The notes beneath the pieces are model-generated. The model was not told where the DNA came from. It ran no database searches and saw only the letters and a program-made list of their open reading frames with translations. Below, one piece after another: positions 25,805 to 34,919 of a stretch of 64,000 nucleotides of DNA. The translations under genes were made by a program, and so were the position numbers. Every line of letters begins with the position of its first letter. Position 1 is the first letter of the stretch. This DNA comes from RZYY01 sp036794825 (GTDB lineage: Bacteria; Bacteroidota; Bacteroidia; Bacteroidales; 4484-276): positions 88,926-152,925 of the forward strand of contig DAIRGA010000008.1 of the NCBI GenBank assembly GCA_036794825.1. The letters run 5' to 3'.

Positions 25805-28306
25805 ATGAAAAAGCTTTACAATCAATTGGTTATGATGATCGTGGCAACGCTGTTGATCCTTTCATCACAGGCAACTGCGCAATCCAATCAGTATCTCCAC
25901 TTCGACAAGGTGGATGATTTTGTGATCCTGAACGACGCTTCGCAATATTTTTCTGGAGCAAACCAGATGTCGCTCACAGGCTGGTTTTATTGCGATGCCC
26001 TGGCATACGGGCAGGGTTACTATGGTTTCAGGATTGGCTCCGGAACCGCGGAATTTTACATCATCCAGCTCAACAATGGTGTCCTCGAGTGCCGTCTGAA
26101 AACCACCACCGGTCTGTGGGAGTACGTTTCACCTGCCAATACAGTTATTCCGCAGGTGTGGCAGCACATCGCCTGGGTGTTTGATGTAAACACGGTTAAA
26201 CTCTATGTAAATGGCGCATTGAAGGGCAGCGCAGCAGCCTCGGGCGTCTTCCAGGGGACCACCGTTCCGTTTGCCATCGGAAAGAGCATTTTGGGCGGGT
26301 TTAACTTTGTTTACGGAGGAAGAGTTGATGAAGTGTCAGCGTGGAACAAGGCACTCTCGCAGGCCGAAATTCAGGATATGATTGATAATGAGCTCACCGG
26401 CAACGAGCAGGGATTGCAGCTGTATTACAAATTCAATCAGGGCGAACCCGGCGGCAACAATACTTCGATTACGCACCTGATCAGCCAGGTAGGGGGAAAC
26501 GAGAGAAATGCCGAACTGATGAATTTTGCTTTGACAGGCGAAACATCCAATTTCAACGGAACGCTCAATCCTGGTTACCAGGCGATCTCTTTCCCGCAGA
26601 TACCCAATCATCTCACCTCGGATAATCCATTTTCAATACAAGCTTCAGCCACTTCGGGTCTGGAGGTCTTTTTTGAAGTACTCTCCGGTCCTGCATCCAT
26701 CGCTGGTAATGTGGTAACATTGACCGGCGCTCCCGGCGAGGTCAGCATCCGCGCCACCCAGCCCGGAAACGGAACCTATACCCCTGCCATTCCGGTGATT
26801 AACAACTTTATGGTCATTGATCCGCAGGCCAACGTTCCGGATATAGACCCCAGGCACCCTCTACCGGGTACGGTTTATATGTCAACACTTTCCAAACTGA
26901 AACTCTCAGCCATTTCTACCATCACCTACCCGGAACTTTTCCAGGTAACCGGGGTTAATTTTATCGTCAACGGGTCAACCATTCCTGCAAACGATCCGCT
27001 GGGCAACGGACACTACGGGGGTTGGTGGACTCCGCCCGCCTATGGGAATTATACCATTTCGGTCGTTTCTTCCAATAACTATGGAGCGTCATCCACCGAA
27101 ACCGTCAACATCAATATCGCTTCCAATGCCTCTAACGTTGAAGTAACGGCTGCTGAAGGGATCTGGCTGAATCCTGCTGTGGTAACACAAACCGCTGAAG
27201 CTACCCTGCCGAGTTTTCTGGGCGCCTACGATCAGGTAATTGCAACGCTTGAGGTAACCTGCCCTACCGGCGGATGCGGTGAATGGGACAGGGTGGCCAG
27301 CGTGGATGCCAAAAGCCATGAAGGAGAATGGTTTGAGATCATTCGCTACATCACTCCTTACGGCGTTCCGTGTTCACATACCATTGACCTCACGGATTAC
27401 ATATCCCTGTTCAGCGGGAAGGTGAGTTTTCGCTTCAATTGCGCAACACTTGACAACGGTTTTGTTTACAAGTTAAAACTGAATTATCGCGCCGGTAATC
27501 CGCAATATCTCTACAGCTCAATTCAGCAGATATGGAAAGATGCTTACCCGTTTGGCGATTATGCCAACCTTCAGCCAGTTCCCGACCAGATTTTCCAGTT
27601 CCCATCAAATACGGTAGCATCCAAGCTCAAACTTGTTTCTACAGGTCATGGATGGGGAAATCTTAATACAGGAAATGCAGCCGAATTTTACAATGCCACC
27701 CACCACATCTGGGTGAATGGCGTTCAGACTTTTACGCAGGTCAACTGGTCAACCTGCAACCCCAATCCTGATGGTTGTCAACCCCAGAACGGCACATGGT
27801 TTTACAACCGAGCCGGGTGGTGCCCGGGCTCCATTGCTCCGTGGTTCGATTACAACATGAGCCCATATATCTCCGGCGGAGATGTGACTCTCAAATATGT
27901 TTTCTACGAACAATATGTTGATCTATGCCATCCCAATCACCCCAACTGTGTTACAGGTGTAACCTGTGCCGACTGCAACGATGGCTTCAATCCTTATCTT
28001 GAGGTAGCCTGTAACCTAGTGATGTTCTCAGACAATTACTTTGTAGGGATTGAAAAACCAAATACAAATCAAATTACCGTCAGACCCAATCCCAGCAGCG
28101 GATTAGTTGAGGTTTTGGGAATGGGTGGAAATCCGGGAAAAAGATCATCCATCCAGGTGATGAGCTCAACGGGTACTTTGATGGGACAGTTCGACTGGAA
28201 TGGAAGCTCAGCACAGCTCGACCTGACATCACTGCCAGGGGGAGTATATTTCCTGATCATCACCTCATCCGGTAATACTGAAGTTAAAAAACTGGTTTTG
28301 AATTAG
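25805..28306 (+). CDS. Secreted LamG/PNGase F-like glycoamidase with T9SS sorting domain
   Basis: An 833-residue exported protein: signal peptide 1-25, LamG/concanavalin-like domain about 27-230, an Ig-like linker about 255-340, a further beta-rich region about 350-440, and a PNGase F-like two-domain core about 450-735. The core shows CGEWDR, IIRYITPYG, STGHGWG and NRAGWCPG, all placed as in Flavobacterium PNGase F, which cleaves the GlcNAc-Asn bond of N-glycoproteins. By hand alignment the catalytic D60 and E206 correspond to D495 and E627, but E118 falls at A547, so activity or specificity may differ. The C-terminus (about 750-833; VRPNPSSG, LPGGVYFLI, KKLVLN) is a T9SS type A sorting domain, so it is a surface or secreted enzyme. 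It sits between SusD and DoxX. Confidence 0.87.
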   Translation: MKKLYNQLVMMIVATLLILSSQATAQSNQYLHFDKVDDFVILNDASQYFSGANQMSLTGWFYCDALAYGQGYYGFRIGSGTAEFYIIQLNNGVLECRLKTTTGLWEYVSPANTVIPQVWQHIAWVFDVNTVKLYVNGALKGSAAASGVFQGTTVPFAIGKSILGGFNFVYGGRVDEVSAWNKALSQAEIQDMIDNELTGNEQGLQLYYKFNQGEPGGNNTSITHLISQVGGNERNAELMNFALTGETSNFNGTLNPGYQAISFPQIPNHLTSDNPFSIQASATSGLEVFFEVLSGPASIAGNVVTLTGAPGEVSIRATQPGNGTYTPAIPVINNFMVIDPQANVPDIDPRHPLPGTVYMSTLSKLKLSAISTITYPELFQVTGVNFIVNGSTIPANDPLGNGHYGGWWTPPAYGNYTISVVSSNNYGASSTETVNINIASNASNVEVTAAEGIWLNPAVVTQTAEATLPSFLGAYDQVIATLEVTCPTGGCGEWDRVASVDAKSHEGEWFEIIRYITPYGVPCSHTIDLTDYISLFSGKVSFRFNCATLDNGFVYKLKLNYRAGNPQYLYSSIQQIWKDAYPFGDYANLQPVPDQIFQFPSNTVASKLKLVSTGHGWGNLNTGNAAEFYNATHHIWVNGVQTFTQVNWSTCNPNPDGCQPQNGTWFYNRAGWCPGSIAPWFDYNMSPYISGGDVTLKYVFYEQYVDLCHPNHPNCVTGVTCADCNDGFNPYLEVACNLVMFSDNYFVGIEKPNTNQITVRPNPSSGLVEVLGMGGNPGKRSSIQVMSSTGTLMGQFDWNGSSAQLDLTSLPGGVYFLIITSSGNTEVKKLVLN

Positions 28307-28353
28307 CAGAACCATCTTTTGCTGAATTCATTTTGATAATACGTTGACAGAGA

Positions 28354-28830
28354 ATGGAATATTCAAAAGGCAAACTCTTTACACTTGTAGCGCTTCGACT
28401 ACTTATCGGCTGGCATTTTTTCTACGAAGGGATGGTAAAAGTATCTACACCCACCTGGACTTCAAAAGCCTATCTGCTTGATTCCGGAGGATTTGCAAAA
28501 CCATTTTTCGAATGGATTGCCCAAAATCCCGGCCTGCTTGCCACTAACGACTTCATCAATGCCTGGATGCTGACGCTGATCGGTTTTTTCCTCATCCTCG
28601 GATTCCTGGTGCGACCGGCAGCGCTGGCCGGCATGGCGCTGCTTGGGCTTTATTACCTCTCGCACCCGCCTTTTCCGGGAATCGAATACCTTTTTCCTAG
28701 CGATGGCAACTATTTTATTGTGAACAAGACCCTGGTCGAGTTGGGAGCATTGGCGGTGGTCTTTGTATTCCCGACATCGCAGAGGATTGGACTGGAAAGG
28801 CTTTTACCAAAAAATCGAAAGATTGATTAA
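28354..28830 (+). CDS. DoxX-family membrane protein
   Basis: A 158-residue integral membrane protein with four hydrophobic helices and the N-terminal signature LLIGWHFFYEGMVKV typical of the DoxX family. DoxX proteins are linked to quinone-associated electron transfer and sulfur or redox chemistry; their exact activity is often unknown. It is separated by one base from the next gene, a Tat-exported Gfo/Idh/MocA oxidoreductase. In Bacteroidota such pairs suggest that the DoxX protein could pass electrons between the exported sugar oxidoreductase and the membrane, but this is inference from gene order. Confidence 0.85.
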   Translation: MEYSKGKLFTLVALRLLIGWHFFYEGMVKVSTPTWTSKAYLLDSGGFAKPFFEWIAQNPGLLATNDFINAWMLTLIGFFLILGFLVRPAALAGMALLGLYYLSHPPFPGIEYLFPSDGNYFIVNKTLVELGALAVVFVFPTSQRIGLERLLPKNRKID

Positions 28831-28831
28831 C

Positions 28832-30400
28832 ATGGATTCAGAGAACACCCAACATAACTCCGGAAAGCTAAGCCGCCGGGATATTCTGGCCGGTTTGGCC
28901 GCCATACCTGTTTTTGGCGCTATTGGATACGGATTATTCAACCATTTTGCCGAACGGCGCAAAAAGAATGTTCCGCTCCTCGACGATATTCAATCTATCA
29001 TCCCCAAAGGGATTCCACCCGTTGTGCAAGGCGAAACCATCCGGCTCGGAATAGTCGGAACCGGCAGTCGTGGCCGCTATCTGATGAAAGCGCTCGGTTT
29101 CCTTCATCCCGACAGGATTGACCAGTTTACCCTCTGGGCAAAAGACAATAAATACTGGACCGAGTACCTGAATGATTTTTACGCACAGGAGAGCCTCAAT
29201 GTTAAGATCACGGCAATTTGCGATGTTTTCGAAAAAAATGCCCGCAGGGGTGCCGAGACCGGCGCTAATACCCATCGCAACGGAACTGGTGGTAAAATGG
29301 ATGATCCGCCAAAACGCTATCTTACCTACCAGGAATTGGTAGCCTCGCCGGATGTGGACGCGGTTATCATTGCCACACCCGACCATCTGCATGTTCCGGT
29401 GGCACTTGAGGCTGTCAGGTACGGAAAACATGTTTACTGCGAAAAGCCGCTTTCATGGACAGTGCCTGAGACCTTTGAAATCCGGAAGGCGGTAAAAGAG
29501 TCGGGAATTGTTTTCCAACTAGGACATCAGGGGAGGCAAACCGAAAGCTACAATATTGCCAAATCGTTGATTAACAAAGATGTGATTGGAAAAATATCTC
29601 TCATCGAAGTGTGTACCAACCGAAACGATCCGAATGGCGCATGGGTGTATGACATTGATCCTGAGGCCAATGAAAAAACGATTGACTGGAAGCAGTTTAT
29701 CGGTCCGGCTCCCTGGCACGAGTTCAGCCTCGAACGCTTTTTCCGGTGGCGCTGCTGGTGGGATTACAGCACCGGCCTGAGTGGTGATCTTTTTACCCAC
29801 GAATACGATGCCCTGAACCAGATCCTTGCGCTCGGAATCCCTTACTCAGCAACGGCTTCCGGTGGAATCTACTTCTACAAGGACGGCCGCACTGTGCCCG
29901 ATGTTCTCAACATGGCTTTTGAATATCCCGCCCGCGACCTCACCCTGCTCTACAGCGCAACGCTGGCCAGCGAGAAAGAACGCGGTAAGGTGATCATGGG
30001 TCACGATGCCTACATGGAGCTGGATGAAACACTCCTCGTGGTGGCCGACCCAAAATCCACACGCTACAAGGAGAAAATCGAAAAAGGCATCATCGAACCG
30101 CACAAGCCGATTTTTAGCTATTACCCCGGCCAGGACAAAGTGGATGCCATTACCACCCCCACCGAGAAATACTTTGCCGGGCGCGGCCTGCTCTACACTT
30201 ACCGCGATGGAAAAACCTACGACACCTCGCACCTGCACCTGCGCGAATGGCTCAACTGCATCCGTCTCAACAACGGCACGCAGCCCAGCTGCGACATTGA
30301 CCAGTCATTCGAGGAGGCCATTACCGCCCACATGGGAACGATTGCATTCCTCGAAGGACGCAGAACCTACTGGGACCCTGACAAAGAGCAAATTATTTAA
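28832..30400 (+). CDS. Tat-exported Gfo/Idh/MocA oxidoreductase (GH109-like)
   Basis: A 522-residue oxidoreductase with a twin-arginine leader (R15-R16 in SRRDILAGLAA). The Rossmann motif is GIVGTGSRGR (about 74-82), followed by VIIATPDHLHVPVAL and YCEKPLSW with the catalytic-site EKP lysine; the C-terminal alpha/beta domain has the RWRCWWDYSTG segment common in exported family members. These enzymes carry tightly bound NAD(P) through the Tat route and oxidise or rearrange sugars in the periplasm; GH109 N-acetylgalactosaminidases share this architecture. The frame opens at 28763, but the ATG at 28832 places the Tat leader correctly. It lies one base after doxX and heads the exported sugar-oxidation gene set. 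Confidence 0.87.
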   Translation: MDSENTQHNSGKLSRRDILAGLAAIPVFGAIGYGLFNHFAERRKKNVPLLDDIQSIIPKGIPPVVQGETIRLGIVGTGSRGRYLMKALGFLHPDRIDQFTLWAKDNKYWTEYLNDFYAQESLNVKITAICDVFEKNARRGAETGANTHRNGTGGKMDDPPKRYLTYQELVASPDVDAVIIATPDHLHVPVALEAVRYGKHVYCEKPLSWTVPETFEIRKAVKESGIVFQLGHQGRQTESYNIAKSLINKDVIGKISLIEVCTNRNDPNGAWVYDIDPEANEKTIDWKQFIGPAPWHEFSLERFFRWRCWWDYSTGLSGDLFTHEYDALNQILALGIPYSATASGGIYFYKDGRTVPDVLNMAFEYPARDLTLLYSATLASEKERGKVIMGHDAYMELDETLLVVADPKSTRYKEKIEKGIIEPHKPIFSYYPGQDKVDAITTPTEKYFAGRGLLYTYRDGKTYDTSHLHLREWLNCIRLNNGTQPSCDIDQSFEEAITAHMGTIAFLEGRRTYWDPDKEQII

Positions 30401-30417
30401 CCCTCAATTCAATAGCC

Positions 30418-30433
30418 CCGACCTTCAGGTCGG
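30418..30433. repeat. Short perfect palindrome between two oxidoreductase genes
   Basis: CCGACCT-TC-AGGTCGG forms a seven-pair hairpin followed by eight A residues on the plus strand. The following tract is A, not T, so it is not a plus-strand intrinsic terminator. It resembles a short intergenic palindrome common in Bacteroidota. Confidence 0.5.
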
Positions 30434-30456
30434 AAAAAAAATTCAATATCAATCAA

Positions 30457-31506
30457 ATGCCTCCAAAAAAGAAAATCAAAACCGGCGTTGTTGGATTCGG
30501 CCTTTCAGGAAGAGTTTTTCATACGCCATTCCTCGAAACCCACAGCGGATTTAAACTCAGCACCATCGTTTCCACAGGAAGTGATGCGAAACAAATTTAC
30601 CCTAAAGCAAAAGTAATAACCCGGTTTGTGGATTTGATCAATGACCCCGACATTGATCTGGTGGTTATCTGCACGCCGCATCAGTTTCATGTGGAGCAGG
30701 CAGGAATGGCTCTGGAAAAAGGAAAGCATGTGGTGATAGAGAAACCTGTGGCTATGAGTAGCTGTGATTTTAAAAATCTGATGGATATTTCAGCAAAATA
30801 CGGGAAGATGATCTTCCCATACCACAACCGCCGATGGGATGGGGATTTCCTAACGCTCAGACATCTCATTAATGAGGGCTACCTGGGTGAGGTGCTCGAT
30901 TTCGAATCCCGCTTCGATCGCTACAATCCAGCAATCACGAGGGCTGAGTGGCGATATGTGCAGGAAGATGGCGGGGGCAATCTCTTCGATCTTGGACCTC
31001 ACCTGATTGATCAGGCCATTTGCCTTTTTGGCGTGCCGCAGTCGGTATTTTGCATTCTTCATACCCGCCGCCAGGGCAGTATGGTCAACGATGATTTCGA
31101 TCTTAAGCTCATTTACCCCAACATAACTGCCAGCCTGCGTGCCGGCGTTTTCGTAAAAGAAACCGGGCCAAGATTCCAGGTGCATGGAACCTTCGGGTCA
31201 TTTATCAAATATGGTCTTGATCCGCAGGAGGCTGCACTGAAAGCCGGAAAGATGCCCGACAGCAAAAACTTCGGCGCTGAACCTGTAAAGAATTTCGGGC
31301 TGTTAAACTCCGCTGCCCATGAAAAATCCATTCGGGCACGGTATGCCACTTTCCCCGGGTATTACATGGGTTTTTATGACGATGTTTTCGCAACTTTAGA
31401 GGGTCATAAGTCGCCGGAAGTCTCTCCTGAGGATGCTTTGCTCAATCTGAAAATCATTGAGGCTGCTTTTAAAAGTCATCGGGAGAAGCATATTATTAAT
31501 TTGTAA
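30457..31506 (+). CDS. Cytoplasmic Gfo/Idh/MocA sugar oxidoreductase
   Basis: A 349-residue enzyme without a leader. The dinucleotide-binding motif GVVGFGLSGR (10-19) and the EKP motif at 95-97 (HVVIEKPV) are in place, and LFDLGPHLIDQ carries the Asp-His pair of the C-terminal domain. The FHTPFL and YHNRRWDGDF segments match the YdgJ/inositol-dehydrogenase-like branch of the family, which oxidises or reduces sugars and cyclitols with NAD(P). It probably acts on the product delivered by the exported enzymes around it. It lies 56 bases after the Tat-exported oxidoreductase and 27 bases before the isomerase-like gene. The precise substrate cannot be read from sequence. Confidence 0.87.
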   Translation: MPPKKKIKTGVVGFGLSGRVFHTPFLETHSGFKLSTIVSTGSDAKQIYPKAKVITRFVDLINDPDIDLVVICTPHQFHVEQAGMALEKGKHVVIEKPVAMSSCDFKNLMDISAKYGKMIFPYHNRRWDGDFLTLRHLINEGYLGEVLDFESRFDRYNPAITRAEWRYVQEDGGGNLFDLGPHLIDQAICLFGVPQSVFCILHTRRQGSMVNDDFDLKLIYPNITASLRAGVFVKETGPRFQVHGTFGSFIKYGLDPQEAALKAGKMPDSKNFGAEPVKNFGLLNSAAHEKSIRARYATFPGYYMGFYDDVFATLEGHKSPEVSPEDALLNLKIIEAAFKSHREKHIINL

Positions 31507-31533
31507 TTTATTGAAAATCAAAAGAATGAAATT

Positions 31534-32388
31534 ATGATTACCCGCAGAAGTTTTCTCCGCACGTTACAACTTTTTTCAGCAGGAGCAATTCTTCCTCTTA
31601 CCACCGAAAAGTTGTCCGCCGGCACCTTCCCAATGAAACGAAAAATTGGAATACAGCTCTGGACATTCAGGGATGTAGTGAAAAACGACCTCGCCGGAAC
31701 ACTCTCTGCCATAAGCAAAATGGGCTTTTCCGGGATTGAACCATACGGTTACGACGGTAAGTTTTTCGGTGTCGAACCCGCAGAGTTCAGGAAGATTTGC
31801 ACAGATCTGAATCTTGAGATTTTCAGCACCCATACCGGAATCACCGCCGAAAATGCGCCCGATTATGCCCAAAAAGCTACTGAAGCCGGGTTGCAGCATA
31901 TTATCCTCCCCTCGATGATGGGACGACCACATGCCACCATTGGCGATTATCATAAAGTGGCTGAAGAACTCAATCTGATTGGTGAAATTTGCCGGCAACA
32001 CGACATTCAGTTTGGATACCACAACCACGATTTTGAATTTCAGAAAATTGACGATCAGGTTCCCTACGATATCCTTATTCAGGATACTGATAATCAACTG
32101 GTTTCGTTCCAGATGGATTTCTATTTTGTAGTAAAAGTTGGCCTTGACCCTTTGGACTATATCAGAAAATATCCCGGCAGATTCGGAACTTTTCATATTA
32201 AGGATGTCAACCGTCAGGGCGAAAGCTGCATCGTGGGCAACGGCCTGGTAGATTTTAAAACCATTCTGAAGTTTACCGGGTTAACCGGCAAGGAATTGCT
32301 CATTTATGAACAGGAGACCTACTCCGAAGGCACGCCGGAATATTGCGCCGAACAAAGTTTACGATACTTAAATACACATTTTCATTAA
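31534..32388 (+). CDS. Exported sugar isomerase/epimerase-like TIM-barrel protein
   Basis: A 284-residue member of the xylose isomerase-like TIM-barrel (AP endonuclease 2) superfamily with an N-terminal Tat-like leader TRRSFLRTLQLFSAGA. The mature domain starts near KIGIQLWTFRD, with metal-binding candidates along EIFSTHTG, HNHDFEF, FQMDFYF and GTFHIKDV, and a C-terminal YEQE strand. Family members isomerise, epimerise or dehydrate sugars and keto-sugars. Its export together with Gfo/Idh/MocA oxidoreductases and a DUF1080 lipoprotein fits a periplasmic pathway working on oxidised glycosides. It lies 16 bases before the next oxidoreductase gene. Confidence 0.85.
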   Translation: MITRRSFLRTLQLFSAGAILPLTTEKLSAGTFPMKRKIGIQLWTFRDVVKNDLAGTLSAISKMGFSGIEPYGYDGKFFGVEPAEFRKICTDLNLEIFSTHTGITAENAPDYAQKATEAGLQHIILPSMMGRPHATIGDYHKVAEELNLIGEICRQHDIQFGYHNHDFEFQKIDDQVPYDILIQDTDNQLVSFQMDFYFVVKVGLDPLDYIRKYPGRFGTFHIKDVNRQGESCIVGNGLVDFKTILKFTGLTGKELLIYEQETYSEGTPEYCAEQSLRYLNTHFH

Positions 32389-32404
32389 CTCAAAAACATG
32401 AACT

Positions 32405-33889
32405 ATGGAAGAAACTGACAAAACAAAAACCAGTATTGACCGCCGGTCATTTCTGAAAAACACTGCAGTGGCTTCGGCGGGCTTCATTATCCTGCCCAGC
32501 CATGTTATCTCAGGTTTGGGTCACCGGATGCCCAGTGATAAACTGAACATAGCCGGAGTGGGCGTTGGCGGACGCGGAGGCGGAGTAATACGTGCGGTAA
32601 GCAGCGAAAACATCGTTGCTTTATGCGATGTTGACTGGAAGTATGCGGCAAAGATTTTTGGCGATTTTCCTGATGCCAAAAAGTACTACGACTGGCGGGT
32701 TATGATTGATGAAATGCGGGATTCCATTGACGCTGTGGTGGTTGGAACACCCGACCATACGCACGCAATCGTCAGCATCAACGCAATGAAACTCGGTAAG
32801 CATGTTTATTGCGAAAAACCGCTTACGCACTCGGTGTGGGAATCGAGGCAGATGACCGAAGTAGCCAGGCAATACAAAGTTGCCACGCAAATGGGCAACC
32901 AGGGAAATTCAGGCGAAGGCATCAGAAAGGTGTGCGAATGGGTTTGGGACGGCGCCATTGGCGAGGTCAGGGAGGCGCATGCCTGGACCAACCGCCCGAT
33001 TTGGCCGCAGGGTCTTGAGCGCCCCAAAGATGTCTATCCAATTCCTGACACATTGAAATGGGATCTGTTCCTCGGCCCGGCCAGAGAACGACCCTACAAC
33101 CCCATCTATACACCATGGAACTGGCGCGGCTGGTGGGATTTCGGTACGGGTGCACTTGGCGACATGGCCTGCCACATCATGGATCCAATTTTCATGTCTC
33201 TCAAATTGAAATACCCGACCAAAGTACAGGGCAGCTCATCTCTGTTCAACACCGAATCTCCGCCTCTGGCTGAGGTGGTTAAATATACTTTCCCGGCGCG
33301 CGACAAATTCAGAAACGTCGAAATGCCGGAAGTTACCGTTACCTGGTGGGACGGAGGATTGCTGCCCCCACGCCCGGCCGAACTCCCCGACGGCGAAGCA
33401 ATGGGACGCGACTCTGACGGTGGCGTGCTGCTCATCGGCACCAAAGGAAAAATCATGGCCGGCTGCTATGGCCGTAATCCGTTCCTGCTGCCGCTCGACT
33501 ATGATAAAGACTACAAGCGGCCAGCGCCCGAGATGCGCAGGATTACCACCGGTCATGAAATGGACTGGGTGCGCGCCTGCAAGGAAAGCCCCGAAAACTG
33601 CACCGAAGCCAGCTCCTATTTTGGCTATTCAGGACCAATGAACGAGATGGTAGTGATGGGTGTGGTAGCGGTTAGGCTGCAGGATCTTAAACGCGAACTG
33701 CTTTGGGATGGCGAAAAAATGCAATTCACCAACATTAGCGACAGCGACCAGATCAGGGTGGTGCAAAGCGATAAATTCGAAATCATTGACGGGCATCCCC
33801 ATTTTGATACAAAACACGAAACCATCAACGCAAAGCAGGCTGCCGATGAGTACATCAAACACACCTATCGCTCTGGCTGGACACTTTGA
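32405..33889 (+). CDS. Tat-exported Gfo/Idh/MocA oxidoreductase
   Basis: A 494-residue oxidoreductase with a twin-arginine leader (R13-R14, DRRSFLKNTAVASAGFIIL). The Rossmann glycine motif is GVGVGGRGGG and the EKP motif is YCEKPLTHS after VVGTPDHTHAIVSI. The C-terminal domain shows NWRGWWDFGTGALGDMACH, a hallmark of exported family members with a conserved His. It is the second Tat-exported enzyme of this family in the operon and differs clearly from the first, so the two may act on different substrates or in opposite directions. It is 16 bases after the isomerase-like gene and 49 before the DUF1080 lipoprotein. Confidence 0.87.
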   Translation: MEETDKTKTSIDRRSFLKNTAVASAGFIILPSHVISGLGHRMPSDKLNIAGVGVGGRGGGVIRAVSSENIVALCDVDWKYAAKIFGDFPDAKKYYDWRVMIDEMRDSIDAVVVGTPDHTHAIVSINAMKLGKHVYCEKPLTHSVWESRQMTEVARQYKVATQMGNQGNSGEGIRKVCEWVWDGAIGEVREAHAWTNRPIWPQGLERPKDVYPIPDTLKWDLFLGPARERPYNPIYTPWNWRGWWDFGTGALGDMACHIMDPIFMSLKLKYPTKVQGSSSLFNTESPPLAEVVKYTFPARDKFRNVEMPEVTVTWWDGGLLPPRPAELPDGEAMGRDSDGGVLLIGTKGKIMAGCYGRNPFLLPLDYDKDYKRPAPEMRRITTGHEMDWVRACKESPENCTEASSYFGYSGPMNEMVVMGVVAVRLQDLKRELLWDGEKMQFTNISDSDQIRVVQSDKFEIIDGHPHFDTKHETINAKQAADEYIKHTYRSGWTL

Positions 33890-33938
33890 TAAATATGCAG
33901 TTAACTAATTCATTAATAATCACCTAATATTTTAAAAG

Positions 33939-34703
33939 ATGAAAAGATTCGTTTATTTGTTACTGATTGGTTTTATAGTATCTGCCTGTGGCAGTGGACA
34001 ACCCAAAGCAACCGACGAAAGCGCTGCCGAAGAGGTGGCTGCGGACAACACTCTTACAAAAGCTGAAACCGAAGCCGGATGGATGCTGCTTTTTGATGGA
34101 AAAGAGGCTGGCAGATGGCGGGGCTACAACAAAGATTACTTCCCCACAGGATGGAAAATCGAAGATGGAATGATCCGTTGCATAGGGTCAGGTCGTGGTG
34201 AAGCCGGTAGCCTCGAGGGTGGCGACATCATTTACGACGAAAAGTTCCAGAACTTCGAGCTGTCGCTTGAGTGGAAAATCTCTCCCGGCGGCAACAGCGG
34301 TATTTTCTACCTTGCACAGGAATCACCGGAACTAACCATCTGGCAAACAGCTCCCGAAATGCAGGTACTCGACAACACCACCCATCCCGACGGGCGAGAC
34401 GGCCTGCACAGCGCCGGCGCTCTCTACGATATGATCGGCGTTGCACAGGACAAAGTGAAGCCGGTAGGGGAGTGGAACCAGGTTAAAATCCTCATATTCA
34501 AAGGACTGGTAGAGCACTGGCTCAACGGTGAAAAAGTGGTTTCCTACCATCTCTGGACTCCCGAATGGTACGATATGGTGGCGAATAGCAAATTCCCGAA
34601 ATATAACCCCACCTGGGCTGAGGTAGCTCAGGAAGGATATATCGGCCTGCAGGATCACGGTGATGATGTCTGGTATAAAAATATAAAGATCAGGAAGTTG
34701 TAA
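33939..34703 (+). CDS. DUF1080 (3-keto-disaccharide hydrolase-like) lipoprotein
   Basis: A 254-residue lipoprotein: lipobox VSAC with C17, a low-complexity acidic/Ala linker (about 20-45), and a DUF1080 jelly-roll domain (about 46-254) opening GWMLLFDGKEAGRWRGYN and containing GGNSGIFYLAQE, EMQVLDNTTHPDGRDGLHSAGALYDMI and GYIGLQDHGDDVWYKNIKIRKL. Proteins of this family have been shown to cleave 3-keto-glycosides made by Gfo/Idh/MocA enzymes. Its place at the end of an operon with two exported oxidoreductases and a TIM-barrel isomerase strongly supports that role here. Location is the periplasm or outer membrane. The family call is firm; the exact bond cleaved is not known. Confidence 0.87.
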   Translation: MKRFVYLLLIGFIVSACGSGQPKATDESAAEEVAADNTLTKAETEAGWMLLFDGKEAGRWRGYNKDYFPTGWKIEDGMIRCIGSGRGEAGSLEGGDIIYDEKFQNFELSLEWKISPGGNSGIFYLAQESPELTIWQTAPEMQVLDNTTHPDGRDGLHSAGALYDMIGVAQDKVKPVGEWNQVKILIFKGLVEHWLNGEKVVSYHLWTPEWYDMVANSKFPKYNPTWAEVAQEGYIGLQDHGDDVWYKNIKIRKL

Positions 34704-34746
34704 TTGATTAAACTGGATCGTTATCATTCAACTCCGGGCCATTTTG

Positions 34747-34785
34747 GAATATCGAATATCGAATAGTGAATATCGAATAATGAAT
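34747..34785. repeat. AT-rich GAATATCGAAT-type direct repeats
   Basis: Four imperfect 8-10 base units (AATATCG, AATATCG, AATAGTG, AATATCG) run together. A related stretch lies at 34871-34912 and an inverted version at 19550-19573. Such repeats are common between Bacteroidota genes; no function is known to me. Confidence 0.5.
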
Positions 34786-34797
34786 GAAAAGCATTCG

Positions 34798-34865
34798 CCC
34801 CGTGAATTGCCTGAAACAGCCACCAGAGTTTCAACTTTGGAGGGTGATTGGTAGAATTCACGGGG
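34798..34865. repeat. Palindromic dispersed element, copy 1
   Basis: The ends CCCCGTGAATT and AATTCACGGGG are perfect inverted repeats of 11 bases around a 46-base interior. The interior shares CCACC, AGTTT and TTTGG...GGTG...TTGGTA blocks with copies 2 and 3. It can fold as a long hairpin. It may be a MITE-like or REP-like element or a terminator. Confidence 0.75.
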
Positions 34866-34919
34866 TGAGTTGGAATATTGAATTTTGAACAGGGAATATC
34901 GAATTTTGAATTAACAACA

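Noticed and set aside
30418..30441. Palindrome plus A8 as an intrinsic terminator
   Set aside because: The tract after the hairpin on the coding strand is A, not T, and the genes on both sides are in one operon.
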